From positions 744,001 to 808,000 of the forward strand of contig NZ_JAAGOW010000004.1 of NCBI RefSeq assembly GCF_010499245.1: a DNA stretch of 64,000 nt, written 5' to 3'. Source of the stretch: Variovorax sp. WS11 (lineage in GTDB: Bacteria; Pseudomonadota; Gammaproteobacteria; Burkholderiales; Burkholderiaceae_C). The notes beneath the pieces were generated by a model. The model saw nothing but the letters and a program-made list of their open reading frames with translations, searched no databases and was not told the DNA's origin. This document shows positions 1 to 9,337 of the stretch, piece by piece; position 1 is the first letter of the stretch, and every line of letters begins with the position of its first letter. A program made the position numbers and the translations under genes.

Positions 1-372
1 GCCCGAGAAATGCCCGCAGCGCTTGGGCGCCACCTGGTCCTCGAGCTGGATGCAGTCGGCGCCCGCGCGTTCCAGCACGCGAACGGTGTGGCGCACGTTC
101 AGCGCGTTGCCGAAGCCGGTGTCGGCATCGACGATCAAGGGGACGCTCACCGCATCGCGGATCCGCGCGGTGTGGTCGGCGATCTCGTGCAGGCCCATGA
201 AGCCTTGGTCCGGCATGCCGAACCACATGTTGGTGACGCCGGCGCCGGTGACGTAGATCGCCTCGAAACCCAGGTCTTCGATGACCTTGGCCGACAGGGC
301 ATTGAAGGCGCCGGGCACGAGGACGCCGCGACGGGCTTCGGCCAGGGACTTGAGGGTCTTGCGGGTGGACAT
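1..372 (-). CDS. isocitrate lyase/PEP mutase family protein (partial, C-terminus outside window)
   Basis: This is the N-terminal ~124 residues of an isocitrate lyase/phosphoenolpyruvate mutase family enzyme; the gene runs off the left edge. The VDADTGFG segment (Mg-binding aspartates) and the APKRCGH segment (the K-[KR]-C-G-H catalytic cysteine motif) are both visible. It lies directly downstream of prpF and reads in the same direction, so it is probably the last gene of the 2-methylcitrate operon. It would then supply the 2-methylisocitrate lyase step, giving pyruvate and succinate. The N-terminus is only loosely like E. coli PrpB, so a 2,3-dimethylmalate lyase or oxaloacetate decarboxylase activity cannot be excluded. 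Confidence 0.8.
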   Translation of the reverse strand, partial: MSTRKTLKSLAEARRGVLVPGAFNALSAKVIEDLGFEAIYVTGAGVTNMWFGMPDQGFMGLHEIADHTARIRDAVSVPLIVDADTGFGNALNVRHTVRVLERAGADCIQLEDQVAPKRCGHFSG

Positions 373-387
373 ACCTGAAACTTCCAA

Positions 388-1581
388 TCAGAAACTGTCG
401 CCGGGCACGCGCACCCAGCCTTCCATCAACACACGGGCACTGCGGCTCATGAGCGCCTTCGTCACGACCCATCGGCCACCGACCTGCGTGGCCTCGGCGC
501 CGACGCGCAACGTTCCCGAGGGATGGCCGAAGCGCACGGCGGTGCGTCCGCCAGCTCCAGCCGCCAGATTCACCAGCGTGCCGGGGATCGCCGCGGCGGT
601 GCCGATGGCCACGGCTGCCGTGCCCATCATGGCGTGATGCAGCTTGCCCATGGATAGCGCGCGCACCAGAAGGTCGACGTCGCCCGCGTCCACCGGTTTG
701 CCGCTGGACGCCACATACGCCTTGGGCGCTGCGACGAACGCGACCTTGGGCGTGTGCTGACGCTTGGCAGCCTCGCCGATGTCCTTGATCAGGCCCATGC
801 GCAGCGCACCTTGGGCACGGATGCTCTCGAACATGGCCAGCGCCTTGGCGTCGCCGTTGACGGCATCCTGCAGTTCGGTGCCCGTGTAGCCGATCGCCTC
901 GGCGTCGACAAAGATCGTCGGAATGCCCGCATTGATCAGCGTGGCCTTGAGCGTGCCGACGCCTGGCACCTCCAGGTCATCGACGACATGGCCCGTCGGA
1001 AACATGGCCCCGCCTGCCTCGCCGTCGCCCTCGTCCGCTGGGTCCAGGAACTCCAGCTGCACTTCGGCGGCCGGAAAGGTGACGCCATCCAGCTCGAAAT
1101 CGCCGGTCTCTTGCACTGCGCCGCCGACGATCGGCACGTGCGCCACGATGGTCTTGCCGATATTGGCCTGCCAGATGCGCACGGTGCAGATACCGTCTCG
1201 CGGAATGCGACCGGCATCGATCAGGCCGTTGCCGATGGCAAACGGACCGACGGCGGCCGACAGGTTTCCGCAGTTGCCGCTCCAGTCGACGAAGGGCTGG
1301 TCGATCGACACCTGGCCGAACAGGTAGTCGACGTCGTGGCCGGGCCGCGTGCTCTTCGACAGGATGACGGTCTTGCTGGTGCTCGACGTCGCGGCGCCCA
1401 TGCCGTCGATCTGCTTGCCGTACGGATCGGGGCTGCCGATCACGCGCAGCAGCAGCGCATCGCGCGCGGCGCCCGGTGCCTGCGCAGCCTCGGGCAGGTC
1501 TTGAAGGCGGAAGAACACGCCCTTGCTGGTGCCGCCACGCATGTACGCGGCCGGGATCTTGATCTGTGGCATGTGTGGCAT
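388..1581 (-). CDS. prpF: 2-methylaconitate cis-trans isomerase PrpF
   Basis: This 397-residue protein belongs to the PrpF/DUF453 family of diaminopimelate-epimerase-fold isomerases. It converts the trans/cis 2-methylaconitate intermediate so that AcnD can act in the AcnD-PrpF version of the methylcitrate cycle. The N-terminal MRGGTSKGVFF motif and the WSGNCGNLSAAVGPFA segment (catalytic cysteine region) are characteristic. The start codon shares one base with the acnD stop (TGATG), implying translational coupling. The reading frame stays open upstream inside acnD, but that extension is only a shadow of acnD. Confidence 0.95.
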   Translation of the reverse strand: MPHMPQIKIPAAYMRGGTSKGVFFRLQDLPEAAQAPGAARDALLLRVIGSPDPYGKQIDGMGAATSSTSKTVILSKSTRPGHDVDYLFGQVSIDQPFVDWSGNCGNLSAAVGPFAIGNGLIDAGRIPRDGICTVRIWQANIGKTIVAHVPIVGGAVQETGDFELDGVTFPAAEVQLEFLDPADEGDGEAGGAMFPTGHVVDDLEVPGVGTLKATLINAGIPTIFVDAEAIGYTGTELQDAVNGDAKALAMFESIRAQGALRMGLIKDIGEAAKRQHTPKVAFVAAPKAYVASSGKPVDAGDVDLLVRALSMGKLHHAMMGTAAVAIGTAAAIPGTLVNLAAGAGGRTAVRFGHPSGTLRVGAEATQVGGRWVVTKALMSRSARVLMEGWVRVPGDSF

Positions 1582-4175
1582 CAGGCGGATTGTGTGGAGG
1601 CTAGAAAGTCCTGCGCAAAGCGCTGCAGCACGCCGCCGGCCTCGTAGATCGAGACCTCCTCGGCCGTGTCGAGCCGGCAGGTCATGGGCACCTCGACATG
1701 TTCGCCGTTCCTGCGCCGGACCACCAGTGTCAGGTCTGCACGCGGCCGGCGTTCGCCCACCACGTCGTAGGTCTCGGTGCCGTCCAGACCCAGCGTCAGC
1801 CGATTGACGCCGGGCTTGAACTCCAGGGGCAGCACACCCATGCCGATCAGGTTGGTGCGGTGGATGCGCTCGAAGCCCTCCGCCGCGATGGCCTCCACGC
1901 CCGCCAGCCGCACGCCCTTGGCCGCCCAGTCGCGCGAGCTGCCCTGGCCGTAGTCGGCACCGGCGATGATGATCAAGGGCTGCTTGCGCTGCATGTAGGT
2001 CTCGATGCCCTCCCACATGCGCACCACATGGCCCTCGGGTTCGATGCGGGTCAGCGAACCCTTCTTCACCTCGCCGTCGACCACGGCCATCTCGTTGACG
2101 AGCTGCGGGTTGGCAAAGGTCGCGCGCTGCGCCGTCAGGTGGTCGCCGCGGTGCGTGGCGTAGGAGTTGAAGTCTTCCTCGGGCAAGCCCATCTTGTGCA
2201 GGTATTCGCCGGCCGCACTGTCCGGCAGGATGGCGTTGGACGGCGACAGGTGGTCGGTCGTGATGTTGTCGGGCAGCACGGCCAGCGGGCGCAGGCCGCG
2301 CAGCGTGCGCTCGCCGGCCAGCGCGCCTTCCCAGTAGGGCGGGCGGCGGATGTAGGTGCTCTGCGGCCGCCAGTCGTACAGCGGGCTGATGGACTCGCCG
2401 CTGGCCACGCCGATCTTGAACATCGGGTCGTAGACCCGCCGAAAATGCTCGGGCTTGACGCTGCTGGCGACAATCGCGTCGATCTCGGCATCGCTGGGCC
2501 AGATGTCCTTCAAGGTCACGGGCTGGCCGGCGGCATCGAGCCCCAGCACATCCTTCTCGATGTCGAAGCGAACGGTGCCGGCGATCGCATAGGCCACGAC
2601 CAGCGGCGGCGAGGCCAGGAAGGCCTGCTTGGCATAGGGGTGGATGCGGCCGTCGAAGTTGCGGTTGCCCGACAACACGGCCGTGGCGTACAGGTCGCGT
2701 TCGATCACCTCCCGCTGGATCACCGGGTCGAGCGCACCGGACATGCCATTGCAGGTGGTGCAGGCAAAGGCCACGATACCGAAGCCCAGCTTCTCGAGCT
2801 CGGACAACAGGCCCGCTTCTTCCAGGTACAGCTGCACGGCCTTGGAGCCGGGTGCCAGCGAGGACTTGACCCAGGGCTTGCGCACCAGGCCACGCGCGTT
2901 GGCGTTGCGCGCCAGCAGGCCGGCGGCGATCACGTTGCGCGGGTTGCTGGTGTTGGTGCAGCTGGTGATCGCCGCGATGATCACGGCGCCGTCGGGCATC
3001 CGGCCGGGCACTTCCTCCCACGGGGCCGCGATGCCGCGCGCGGCGAGCTGGGAGGTCGGCAGGCGCTTGTGCGGATTGGACGGTCCGGCCATGTTGCGCA
3101 CGACCGAGGACAGGTCGAAACGCAGCACCCGTTCATACTCGGCGGTGGCCAGTGCGTCCGACCACAGGCCCGCTTCCTTGGCATAGACCTCGACCAGGCG
3201 GACCTGCTCGTCCTCGCGCCCGGTCAGACGCAGGTAGTCGATGGTCATCCGGTCGATGGAGAACATCGCCGCCGTGGCGCCGAACTCCGGCGTCATGTTG
3301 GAGATGGTCGCTCGGTCGCCCAGCGTCAATGCCGAGGTGCCTTCGCCATGGAACTCCAGGTAGGCGCCGACCACTTTCTGGTGGCGCAGGAATTCGGTCA
3401 GCGCCAGCACGATGTCGGTCGCGGTGATGTGGGGCTGCGGCTTGCCGGTCAGCTCCACGCCGATGATGTCGGGCAGCCTCATCCAGGACGCGCGGCCCAG
3501 CATCACGCTCTCGGCTTCGAGGCCGCCCACGCCGATCGCGATCACGCCGAGCGCGTCGACATGGGGGGTGTGGCTGTCGGTCCCGACCAGCGTGTCGGGG
3601 AAGGCCACGCCGTCCTTGGCATGGACCACCGGCGACATCCGCTCCAGGTTGATCTGATGCATGATCCCGTTGCCCGGCGGGATCACTTCGACGTTCTTGA
3701 AGGCCTTCTTGGTCCACTCGATGAAGTGGAAACGGTCCTCGTTGCGACGGTCTTCGATCGCGCGGTTCTTGGCGAACGCATCCGGATCGAAGCCGGCAAA
3801 TTCAACCGCCAGCGAATGATCCACGATCAACTGGGTCTGCACGACGGGGTTCACCTGGGCCGGATCGCCGCCCATGTCGGCGATGGCGTCGCGCAGGCCG
3901 GCCAGGTCCACCAGCGCGGTCTGGCCCAGGATGTCATGGCAGACGACGCGCGCCGGGAACCACGGGAAGTCGCGCTCGCGCTTTCGCTCGATCAACTGCG
4001 ACAGCGATTCGTTCAGGATGGCCGGGTCGCAGCGGCGCACCAGGTTCTCGGCATGCACGCGCGAGGTGTAGGGCAATCGGTCGTATGCGCCGGGTGCGAT
4101 GGCATCGACGGCGGCGCGGGCGTCGAAGTAGTCCAGCGCGGTGCCGGGCAGGTTCTTTCGGTAGGAGGCGTTCAT
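1581..4175 (-). CDS. acnD: Fe/S-dependent 2-methylisocitrate dehydratase AcnD
   Basis: This is a full-length (864 aa) aconitase-family enzyme that dehydrates 2-methylcitrate to 2-methylaconitate. The 4Fe-4S ligand motifs SCTNTSNP and ACTTCNGMSG are both present, as is the C-terminal swivel domain with a YGQGSSRDWAAKG loop. Its placement between prpC and prpF distinguishes it from AcnA and AcnB. A GTAGGAGG ribosome site lies just before the ATG. It begins 21 bp after the prpC stop, so it is co-transcribed with prpC. Confidence 0.95.
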   Translation of the reverse strand: MNASYRKNLPGTALDYFDARAAVDAIAPGAYDRLPYTSRVHAENLVRRCDPAILNESLSQLIERKRERDFPWFPARVVCHDILGQTALVDLAGLRDAIADMGGDPAQVNPVVQTQLIVDHSLAVEFAGFDPDAFAKNRAIEDRRNEDRFHFIEWTKKAFKNVEVIPPGNGIMHQINLERMSPVVHAKDGVAFPDTLVGTDSHTPHVDALGVIAIGVGGLEAESVMLGRASWMRLPDIIGVELTGKPQPHITATDIVLALTEFLRHQKVVGAYLEFHGEGTSALTLGDRATISNMTPEFGATAAMFSIDRMTIDYLRLTGREDEQVRLVEVYAKEAGLWSDALATAEYERVLRFDLSSVVRNMAGPSNPHKRLPTSQLAARGIAAPWEEVPGRMPDGAVIIAAITSCTNTSNPRNVIAAGLLARNANARGLVRKPWVKSSLAPGSKAVQLYLEEAGLLSELEKLGFGIVAFACTTCNGMSGALDPVIQREVIERDLYATAVLSGNRNFDGRIHPYAKQAFLASPPLVVAYAIAGTVRFDIEKDVLGLDAAGQPVTLKDIWPSDAEIDAIVASSVKPEHFRRVYDPMFKIGVASGESISPLYDWRPQSTYIRRPPYWEGALAGERTLRGLRPLAVLPDNITTDHLSPSNAILPDSAAGEYLHKMGLPEEDFNSYATHRGDHLTAQRATFANPQLVNEMAVVDGEVKKGSLTRIEPEGHVVRMWEGIETYMQRKQPLIIIAGADYGQGSSRDWAAKGVRLAGVEAIAAEGFERIHRTNLIGMGVLPLEFKPGVNRLTLGLDGTETYDVVGERRPRADLTLVVRRRNGEHVEVPMTCRLDTAEEVSIYEAGGVLQRFAQDFLASTQSA

Positions 4176-4196
4176 GCGTGGGCGCGAAAAGGGCTT

Positions 4197-5351
4197 CTAG
4201 CGGCGATCCTGGATGGGCAGGAATGCCTGGTCTTCGGGGCCGGTGTAGTTGGCGCTCGGACGAATGATCTTGTTGTCGATGCGCTGCTCGATGACGTGCG
4301 CGGCCCAGCCGCTGGTGCGGGCGATCACGAACAGCGGCGTGAACATGGCCGTCGGCACCCCCATCATGTGGTAGCTCACTGCGCTGAACCAGTCCAGGTT
4401 GGGGAACATCTTCTTGGCGTCCCACATCACCGACTCGAGGCGCTCCGCGATGTCGTACATCTTGGTCGCGCCCGCTTCATCGGACAAGGACCGGGCCACG
4501 CCCTTGATGACCACGTTGCGCGGGTCGCTCACCGTGTAGACGGGGTGCCCGAAGCCGATCACGACCTCCTTGGCTTCGACGCGGCGGCGGATGTCGGCTT
4601 CCGCCTCGTCCGGGCTGTCGTAGCGCTTCTGGATTTCGAACGCGACCTCGTTGGCACCCCCATGCTTGGGCCCGCGCAGCGCGCCGATGGCGCCCGCGAT
4701 GGCCGAGTACATGTCGCTGCCGGTCCCGGCGATCACGCGCGCGGCGAAGGTCGAGGCGTTGAACTCATGCTCGGCGTACAGGTTCAGCGAAGTGTGCATG
4801 GCCCGCTCCCACGCGGCGCCGGGCCTGGCGCCATGCAGCAGGTGCAGGAAGTGCGCGCCGATCGAGTCGTCGTCGGTTTCCAGTTCGATGCGCCTGCCCT
4901 GGGTGGACCAGTGGTACCAGTACAGCAGCATGGAGCCCAGCGAGGCCATCAGCCGATCGGCGATGTCGCGCGCGCCCGGCGTGTTGTGGTCGTCCTTTTC
5001 GGGCAGCGTGCATCCCAGGGCGGACACGCCGGTGCGCATCACGTCCATGGGATGCGCACCGGCGGGGATCTGCTCCAGTGCCGTCTTCACACTGGCAGGC
5101 ACGCCGCGCATCGCTTTGAGCCTGGCCTTGTAGGCGCGCAGCTCGGCGGCGGTGGGCAACTTGCCGTGCACCAGCAGGTGGGCAATTTCCTCGAACTCGC
5201 AGACCTCGGCGATGTCGAGGATGTCGTAGCCGCGGTAATGCAGGTCGTTGCCGGTACGGCCCACGGTGCAAAGCGCGGTGTTGCCGGCGGTCACACCGGA
5301 CAGCGCCACGGATTTCTTCGGCTTGAAGGGTGAAATGGAGATTTCGGTCAT
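4197..5351 (-). CDS. prpC: 2-methylcitrate synthase PrpC
   Basis: This 384-residue citrate-synthase-family enzyme condenses propionyl-CoA with oxaloacetate. The length matches PrpC rather than the longer TCA-cycle citrate synthase, and the segment around GFGHPVYT (catalytic histidine region) is typical of methylcitrate synthases. I chose the ATG that yields MTEISISPF; the frame is open further upstream, but only antisense to the regulator gene. It is the first gene of prpC-acnD-prpF-lyase and is transcribed away from the regulator at 5493. Confidence 0.95.
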   Translation of the reverse strand: MTEISISPFKPKKSVALSGVTAGNTALCTVGRTGNDLHYRGYDILDIAEVCEFEEIAHLLVHGKLPTAAELRAYKARLKAMRGVPASVKTALEQIPAGAHPMDVMRTGVSALGCTLPEKDDHNTPGARDIADRLMASLGSMLLYWYHWSTQGRRIELETDDDSIGAHFLHLLHGARPGAAWERAMHTSLNLYAEHEFNASTFAARVIAGTGSDMYSAIAGAIGALRGPKHGGANEVAFEIQKRYDSPDEAEADIRRRVEAKEVVIGFGHPVYTVSDPRNVVIKGVARSLSDEAGATKMYDIAERLESVMWDAKKMFPNLDWFSAVSYHMMGVPTAMFTPLFVIARTSGWAAHVIEQRIDNKIIRPSANYTGPEDQAFLPIQDRR

Positions 5352-5390
5352 CGCATGGCTCTCTAAGGTCTCGACGGTGCGGGTGTTGTG

Positions 5391-5482
5391 TTTGCAATCT
5401 TCGCAGGGGACAATCAGCCTGACCAGGGCTGAATTGGCGAAGATTTGCGAAGCCGTTGAGCCAAGTTGCAATGTTTGCGAAG
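5391..5482. promoter_or_regulatory. repeated operator-like motif between prpC and its regulator
   Basis: The core TTGCGAAGAT occurs three times in this divergent intergenic region: intact at 5476-5484, as GGCGAAGATTTGCGAA at 5437-5451, and inverted (TTTGCAATCTTCGCA) at 5391-5405. TTGCAA/TTTGCG-rich sites are typical of RamB/ScfR-family regulators. Inferred role: binding site for the neighbouring regulator controlling both prpC and itself. Confidence 0.6.
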
Positions 5483-5492
5483 ATCCCCCACG

Positions 5493-6971
5493 ATGCACAA
5501 GACCTACATGGGCGTGCGGCTGAAGACCCTGCGAGAGCAGCGCGGTCTCACCCAGGCGGCACTGGCGCATGCCCTGAAGCTGTCGCCCAGCTATCTGAAT
5601 CAGATCGAGAACAATCAGCGGCCCCTGACCGTGCCGGTGCTGCTGCGGCTGCAATCGAGCCTCGGGATCGATCTGCAGTTTTTCTCGGAAGATGAAGAGG
5701 CCCGACTCATCTCTGAAGTGCGGGAGGTGGTGGCCGAGGCAGGCGGGCAGGAGCCGGTTTCCATGGCCGAGGTGCAGGCCATGGTCGGCCAGTTGCCGGT
5801 CATGGCGCAAGTGCTGGTGCGGCTGCACAAGCGTTGCCGCACCGCCGAGGAACGTCTGATGCTCCTGGCGGATGGCATCGACGGGGACCACAACCCCCAG
5901 CGATCCGCGGCCCCGCTGCAGCCGTATGAAGAGGTGCGCGATTTCTTCTACGAGCGGCACAACCACATGGCCGTGCTCGACGAACGCGCCGAGCAATTGT
6001 TCGAGCGGCTGCACCGCGACGCCAAGGCAGACCCGGCCGCTGCCGGCGGTGAGCTGGTTGCGCTGTTGGAAAGACATCTCTCCGAGGTGCACGGCGTCGC
6101 GACGATCAACGCACGCCGCGTCGGCGATAGCGCCGATGTGGTCCGTGCTTTCAATGCGTCCAACCGCACCTTAAGCCTCTCGGCCGACATCGAGCCGGGC
6201 CAGCGGGCGTTTCAGCTCGCCACACAGATCGCGCGGCTGGACGCGGCCGACCTGATCGAGTCGTTCGCCAACCATGAGAGCTTCGCCAGTGACGAAGCCC
6301 GCGCGCTGGCCAGAATCGGCTTCGCGAGCTACTTTGCCGGCGCCTTGCTGCTGCCTTATCGCCGCTTTCTGGCGGAAGCCGAGGCTTTGCGCTATGACAT
6401 CGAGCTGCTGAGCCAGCAATTCAGGGTGAGCTTCGAAACTGTTTGCCACCGGCTCTCCACGATGCAGCGGCCCGATGCCAAGGGTATTCCGTTCTTCTTC
6501 GTGCGCGTGGATCGCGCGGGCAACATCTCCAAGCGCCAGTCGGCGACGGACTTCCATTTCTCGCGGACAGGCGGCACCTGCCCGCTTTGGAATGTGTATG
6601 AGGCATTTGCACAGCCGGGCAAGATCCTGACGCAACTCGCCCAGATGCCCGACGGGCGCACCTACCTCTGGATCGCGCGCTGCATCTCACGCCGCCGCGG
6701 CGGGTTCGCAGCACCCGCACGCACCTTCGCGGTGGCGCTGGGATGCGATGTGCGGCATGCACATCGGCTTGTGTATGCAACGGGGCTCGACCTGAACGAC
6801 CCCGCCGCCGCAACGCCGATTGGCGCCGGCTGCAAGGTCTGCGATCGGGAGAACTGTGCCCAACGTGCCTTCCCGGCCATCGGGCGGGAACTGCAGGTCA
6901 ACGAGAACATGCGCCAGTTCGCGCCCTACGCCAATGCGTGGCAGATCGTGCGGAACGTGCAGGGGGCTTGA
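5493..6971 (+). CDS. short-chain fatty acyl-CoA responsive regulator (ScfR/RamB/PrpR-like)
   Basis: This 492-residue regulator has an N-terminal XRE helix-turn-helix (about residues 9-63, [17 protein letters not shown] then [15 protein letters not shown]). A central ImmA/IrrE-like domain (about 150-330) and a C-terminal DUF2083 domain follow, the latter ending in a Cys cluster ([15 protein letters not shown]). This architecture defines the short-chain fatty acyl transcriptional regulators that govern methylcitrate or glyoxylate genes. It is divergent from prpC, so it is very probably the propionate-pathway regulator. I chose [10 protein letters not shown] as the start; an ATG 27 bp upstream lies inside the third operator-like repeat. 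A deleted copy of this gene lies at 46313-46686. Confidence 0.88.
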   Translation: MHKTYMGVRLKTLREQRGLTQAALAHALKLSPSYLNQIENNQRPLTVPVLLRLQSSLGIDLQFFSEDEEARLISEVREVVAEAGGQEPVSMAEVQAMVGQLPVMAQVLVRLHKRCRTAEERLMLLADGIDGDHNPQRSAAPLQPYEEVRDFFYERHNHMAVLDERAEQLFERLHRDAKADPAAAGGELVALLERHLSEVHGVATINARRVGDSADVVRAFNASNRTLSLSADIEPGQRAFQLATQIARLDAADLIESFANHESFASDEARALARIGFASYFAGALLLPYRRFLAEAEALRYDIELLSQQFRVSFETVCHRLSTMQRPDAKGIPFFFVRVDRAGNISKRQSATDFHFSRTGGTCPLWNVYEAFAQPGKILTQLAQMPDGRTYLWIARCISRRRGGFAAPARTFAVALGCDVRHAHRLVYATGLDLNDPAAATPIGAGCKVCDRENCAQRAFPAIGRELQVNENMRQFAPYANAWQIVRNVQGA

Positions 6972-7184
6972 AGCGCGGGAGTTGCGCTAACGGAGATCGA
7001 GCATGAGAGGGCGGTCAGTGCTGCTGCAGCGTCGCGGCAGCAGTTCGTCGATGCTGCTATGTGGCTCGCCAGCTTTGATGGGTCAGGTGTCAAGACGGAA
7101 GGGGCGTGAACAAGGTCGCGAGTCTCGAGTGGGTTGTGCCATCAACTGCGGGCGCTGTAGGGTCGTCGAACCGCCCCGCACCAC

Positions 7185-8192
7185 TCAATCTTCGTCGAGC
7201 ATCCGGCTGACCTTGCTGCCCAGCGCGCTTTCGGCGCGGAAGTAGCCCATCACGGTCGCCACGCTGTGATGCCCGGTCATGGCCATCGTCTCGGGCAGCG
7301 ACATGTTTTGTCGGCCGGCTTCGGTCACGAACCCGGCCCTGAGCGAGTGCGCAGAAAACTTACCCTCCACCCCCGCCAACGTACATCGCGCCTTCACGAT
7401 GTCGCGCACGGCCGCTGGCGCGAGCGGCTCCCCCAGATGACCGCCCTTGCGGATGCGGCGGAAGAGGGCGCCTTCCTGGATGCCTCTTTCCGCTAGCACG
7501 GCGAGCCACGCCTGCATGGCCTGCGCCGCACTGCCCACCAGGGGCTTCACGTCCTCGGGGCGCTGGGCGCCGGCCTGGTTGGTCTTGGAGTGCGCGAGCG
7601 TGTAGAGATAGGCGTTGGCATCGACACGTTGAAGGTTCTCGAGCGTGGCCGAGGCGACCTCGGAGCGCCGTCGCCCGCCGGTGGCCCATGCGAACAGGAG
7701 GAGGGCGCGATCGCGTTTTCCGCGCAGGGTGTCGTCGCAGGTCGCCAGCACCGCTTGCAGCGGGTCCTTGGTGAGCGCGCGCTGCTTGCGCGGCCGCGCG
7801 CCGCGCTTGGCGTAGGCGCGGCGCGTCTGGGCAAGGAGCTCGCGCACCAGCGGGTCGGCGCAAGGGTTCGGCGCCTTGGCCAGCTGGTGCGCCTTGGACA
7901 GCACCGCAATGCGGTGCACGAGCGTGTTGAGCGCCGGCACGCCGAGCCGCGTTTTGTAGCCGTTGGCCACCAGCGCCTGGTCGATGTCTGGCGGCAGCTC
8001 GCTCACCAATCCAGTCGACAGGCCAGCCTTGGAATCCGCATCCGCCGTGCGCGCGGCGTGGTCGACGATGAACTGGACGACCACGGGGACCGGAACGGGC
8101 ATTCGCAGCACCTGGCCATAGCGCGCGGCGTACCAGGCGCACCAGTAGCGCATCGCCGAGGCATAGGAGGCGTACGAGTCGGTGGTCTGCAT
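7185..8192 (-). CDS. tyrosine-type site-specific recombinase
   Basis: This 335-residue phage-integrase-family protein shows all the catalytic landmarks: Arg in TGGRRRSEVAS, HxxR in AHSLRAGF, His in TGHHSVATV and Tyr in VMGYFRAES. The N-terminal ~100 residues are a SAM-like core-binding domain. The gene points toward the 3' end of the regulator and its start codon abuts a divergent TniQ-like fragment, so it probably belongs to a mobile segment. A short homologous piece (EVASATLDNLRRV) survives at 47287-47375. The exact start is uncertain because the frame remains open upstream. Confidence 0.85.
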   Translation of the reverse strand: MQTTDSYASYASAMRYWCAWYAARYGQVLRMPVPVPVVVQFIVDHAARTADADSKAGLSTGLVSELPPDIDQALVANGYKTRLGVPALNTLVHRIAVLSKAHQLAKAPNPCADPLVRELLAQTRRAYAKRGARPRKQRALTKDPLQAVLATCDDTLRGKRDRALLLFAWATGGRRRSEVASATLENLQRVDANAYLYTLAHSKTNQAGAQRPEDVKPLVGSAAQAMQAWLAVLAERGIQEGALFRRIRKGGHLGEPLAPAAVRDIVKARCTLAGVEGKFSAHSLRAGFVTEAGRQNMSLPETMAMTGHHSVATVMGYFRAESALGSKVSRMLDED

Positions 8193-8667
8193 GCTATGGA
8201 AGTTCGCCCGCACGAATCGGCTGGCAGGGTACTTTCTGGGAAAGCAGCTGCGGGCCAACCCAGTGGACCCGTACCTGGGCCTCGCCCCGGGGGACATTGA
8301 GGTACCTATCGTCGCCCGTCTGCTCGGCGTGACACAGCGCAGCGTGCGCGAGGGGATGGACGCGGCGGCGCTGGATGGTTGCCGCTTCCTGCGATACTGC
8401 CCGCGCTGCATGTCGCTCGGCTATCACACGGTGGTGCACCAGCGCGAGCGCCACGACCGATGTCCGATTCATCGTGAGCCGCTTCTCGCAGCCTGCCGGC
8501 ATTGTGGTGAAGCATCGGCGTACCGGCTCGATGCACAACTGCTGGATGCGCCGTTTCGCTGTCGGCACTGCCGGCGGTACTACGGTTCCAACTCCCCGCC
8601 ACCGCTGCAGTGCACCGCGTTGACGCGCGAGCGTCGTATCGCGGTGACGCGAGCGGCGATAGGGTAG
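8191..8667 (+). CDS. TniQ-like zinc-ribbon protein, probably truncated
   Basis: This encodes about 158 residues with ARTNRLAGYFLG at the N-terminus and two CxxC pairs (CPRCMSLGYH and CRHCGEAS, then CRHCRRYYG), the layout of TniQ/TnsD-type target-selection proteins. Full TniQ proteins are much longer, so this looks like an N-terminal piece. It is divergent from, and overlaps by 2 bp, the tyrosine recombinase. Transposon-end-like repeats lie just downstream, supporting an origin in a Tn5053/Tn7-like transposon. Function is inferred from the zinc-ribbon pattern only. Confidence 0.5.
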   Translation: MLWKFARTNRLAGYFLGKQLRANPVDPYLGLAPGDIEVPIVARLLGVTQRSVREGMDAAALDGCRFLRYCPRCMSLGYHTVVHQRERHDRCPIHREPLLAACRHCGEASAYRLDAQLLDAPFRCRHCRRYYGSNSPPPLQCTALTRERRIAVTRAAIG

Positions 8668-8697
8668 GGCGGCAGAAGCGCCCCCAGAGCTCCGGCG

Positions 8698-8827
8698 GTG
8701 ACACATTGTCTTTGCACGTCTGGCGGTGAAGAGCGAGTGACACATTTCCTTCGCAAATTGCGCAAACCCTGGCTGGATGCGGCTTTGCCACCGATCGGCC
8801 CGTGCCCAGAAGACAAGTGACACATTT
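8698..8827. repeat. three direct repeats starting GTGACACATT
   Basis: Near-identical repeats begin at 8698, 8737 and 8817 (GTGACACATT followed by NTTTGC, CCTTCGC and GCCTGCGC). Multiple short direct repeats near one end are typical of transposons whose transposase is Mu/TnsB-like. They lie immediately after the TniQ-like fragment and before an IS110, so they are read as a relic transposon end. Confidence 0.5.
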
Positions 8828-8955
8828 GCCTGCGCAAGAGTGAATGAAAGGGGCCTCCCCCTCCCGATTAAGCCGCTGCTTGTTGCGGCTGCCGGCAACT
8901 GAGTGCCACGATGGGGTTGCGAACTCCCATCTACTAACTCGGAAAGGAGAAGCCC

Positions 8956-9300
8956 ATGACTATTCTGTACGTTGGTATCGATCTGGCCAAGTCTGTTTTT
9001 GCCATCCACGGGGTCAATGAAGCGGGCAAGCCCGAACTCATATCTCCCAAGGTGACACGGGCCAAGCTGGTGGAACTGATCGCGTCGCTACCGCCCTGCG
9101 TGATTGGGATAGAGGCGTGCTCCGGTGCGCACCACTGGGCGCGCCAGTTCATGGCGCACGGGCACACGGTGCGCCTGATGGCGCCCAAGTTCGTCAGCCC
9201 CTATCGAATGTCCGGCAAGCATGGCAAGAACGACGCCGCAGACGCGGCGGCGATCTGCGAGGCAGTGCAGCGCCCGAACATGCGCTTCGTGCCCATCAAG
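8956..9300 (+). pseudogene. IS110-family transposase, N-terminal part (interrupted)
   Basis: This is the first ~115 residues of an IS110 transposase (DEDD/RuvC-like domain): YVGIDLAKSVFAIHG, then GIEACSGAHHWARQ and the GKNDAADAAAIC motif. A GAAAGGAGAAG ribosome site precedes the ATG. The gene stops matching the family at VPIK, and the missing part resumes at 12219; joining 9300 to 12219 restores an uninterrupted frame (VPIK-SLEQQSQLSVHR). The break is the insertion of the serine-recombinase element at 9301-12218. About 130 bp upstream is noncoding and may belong to the IS. Confidence 0.9.
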
Positions 9301-9337
9301 ACGGACATCTCATACTGCACCTTGTGCTGATGCACTT

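Noticed and set aside
1582-3021. upstream extension of the prpF reading frame
   Set aside because: It overlaps acnD in another frame; prpF has a proper ATG coupled to the acnD stop.
1698-5333. 1211-codon open frame on the plus strand across acnD and prpC
   Set aside because: It is antisense to two well-recognised genes; long antisense frames are common in high-GC coding DNA, and its residue composition is not protein-like.
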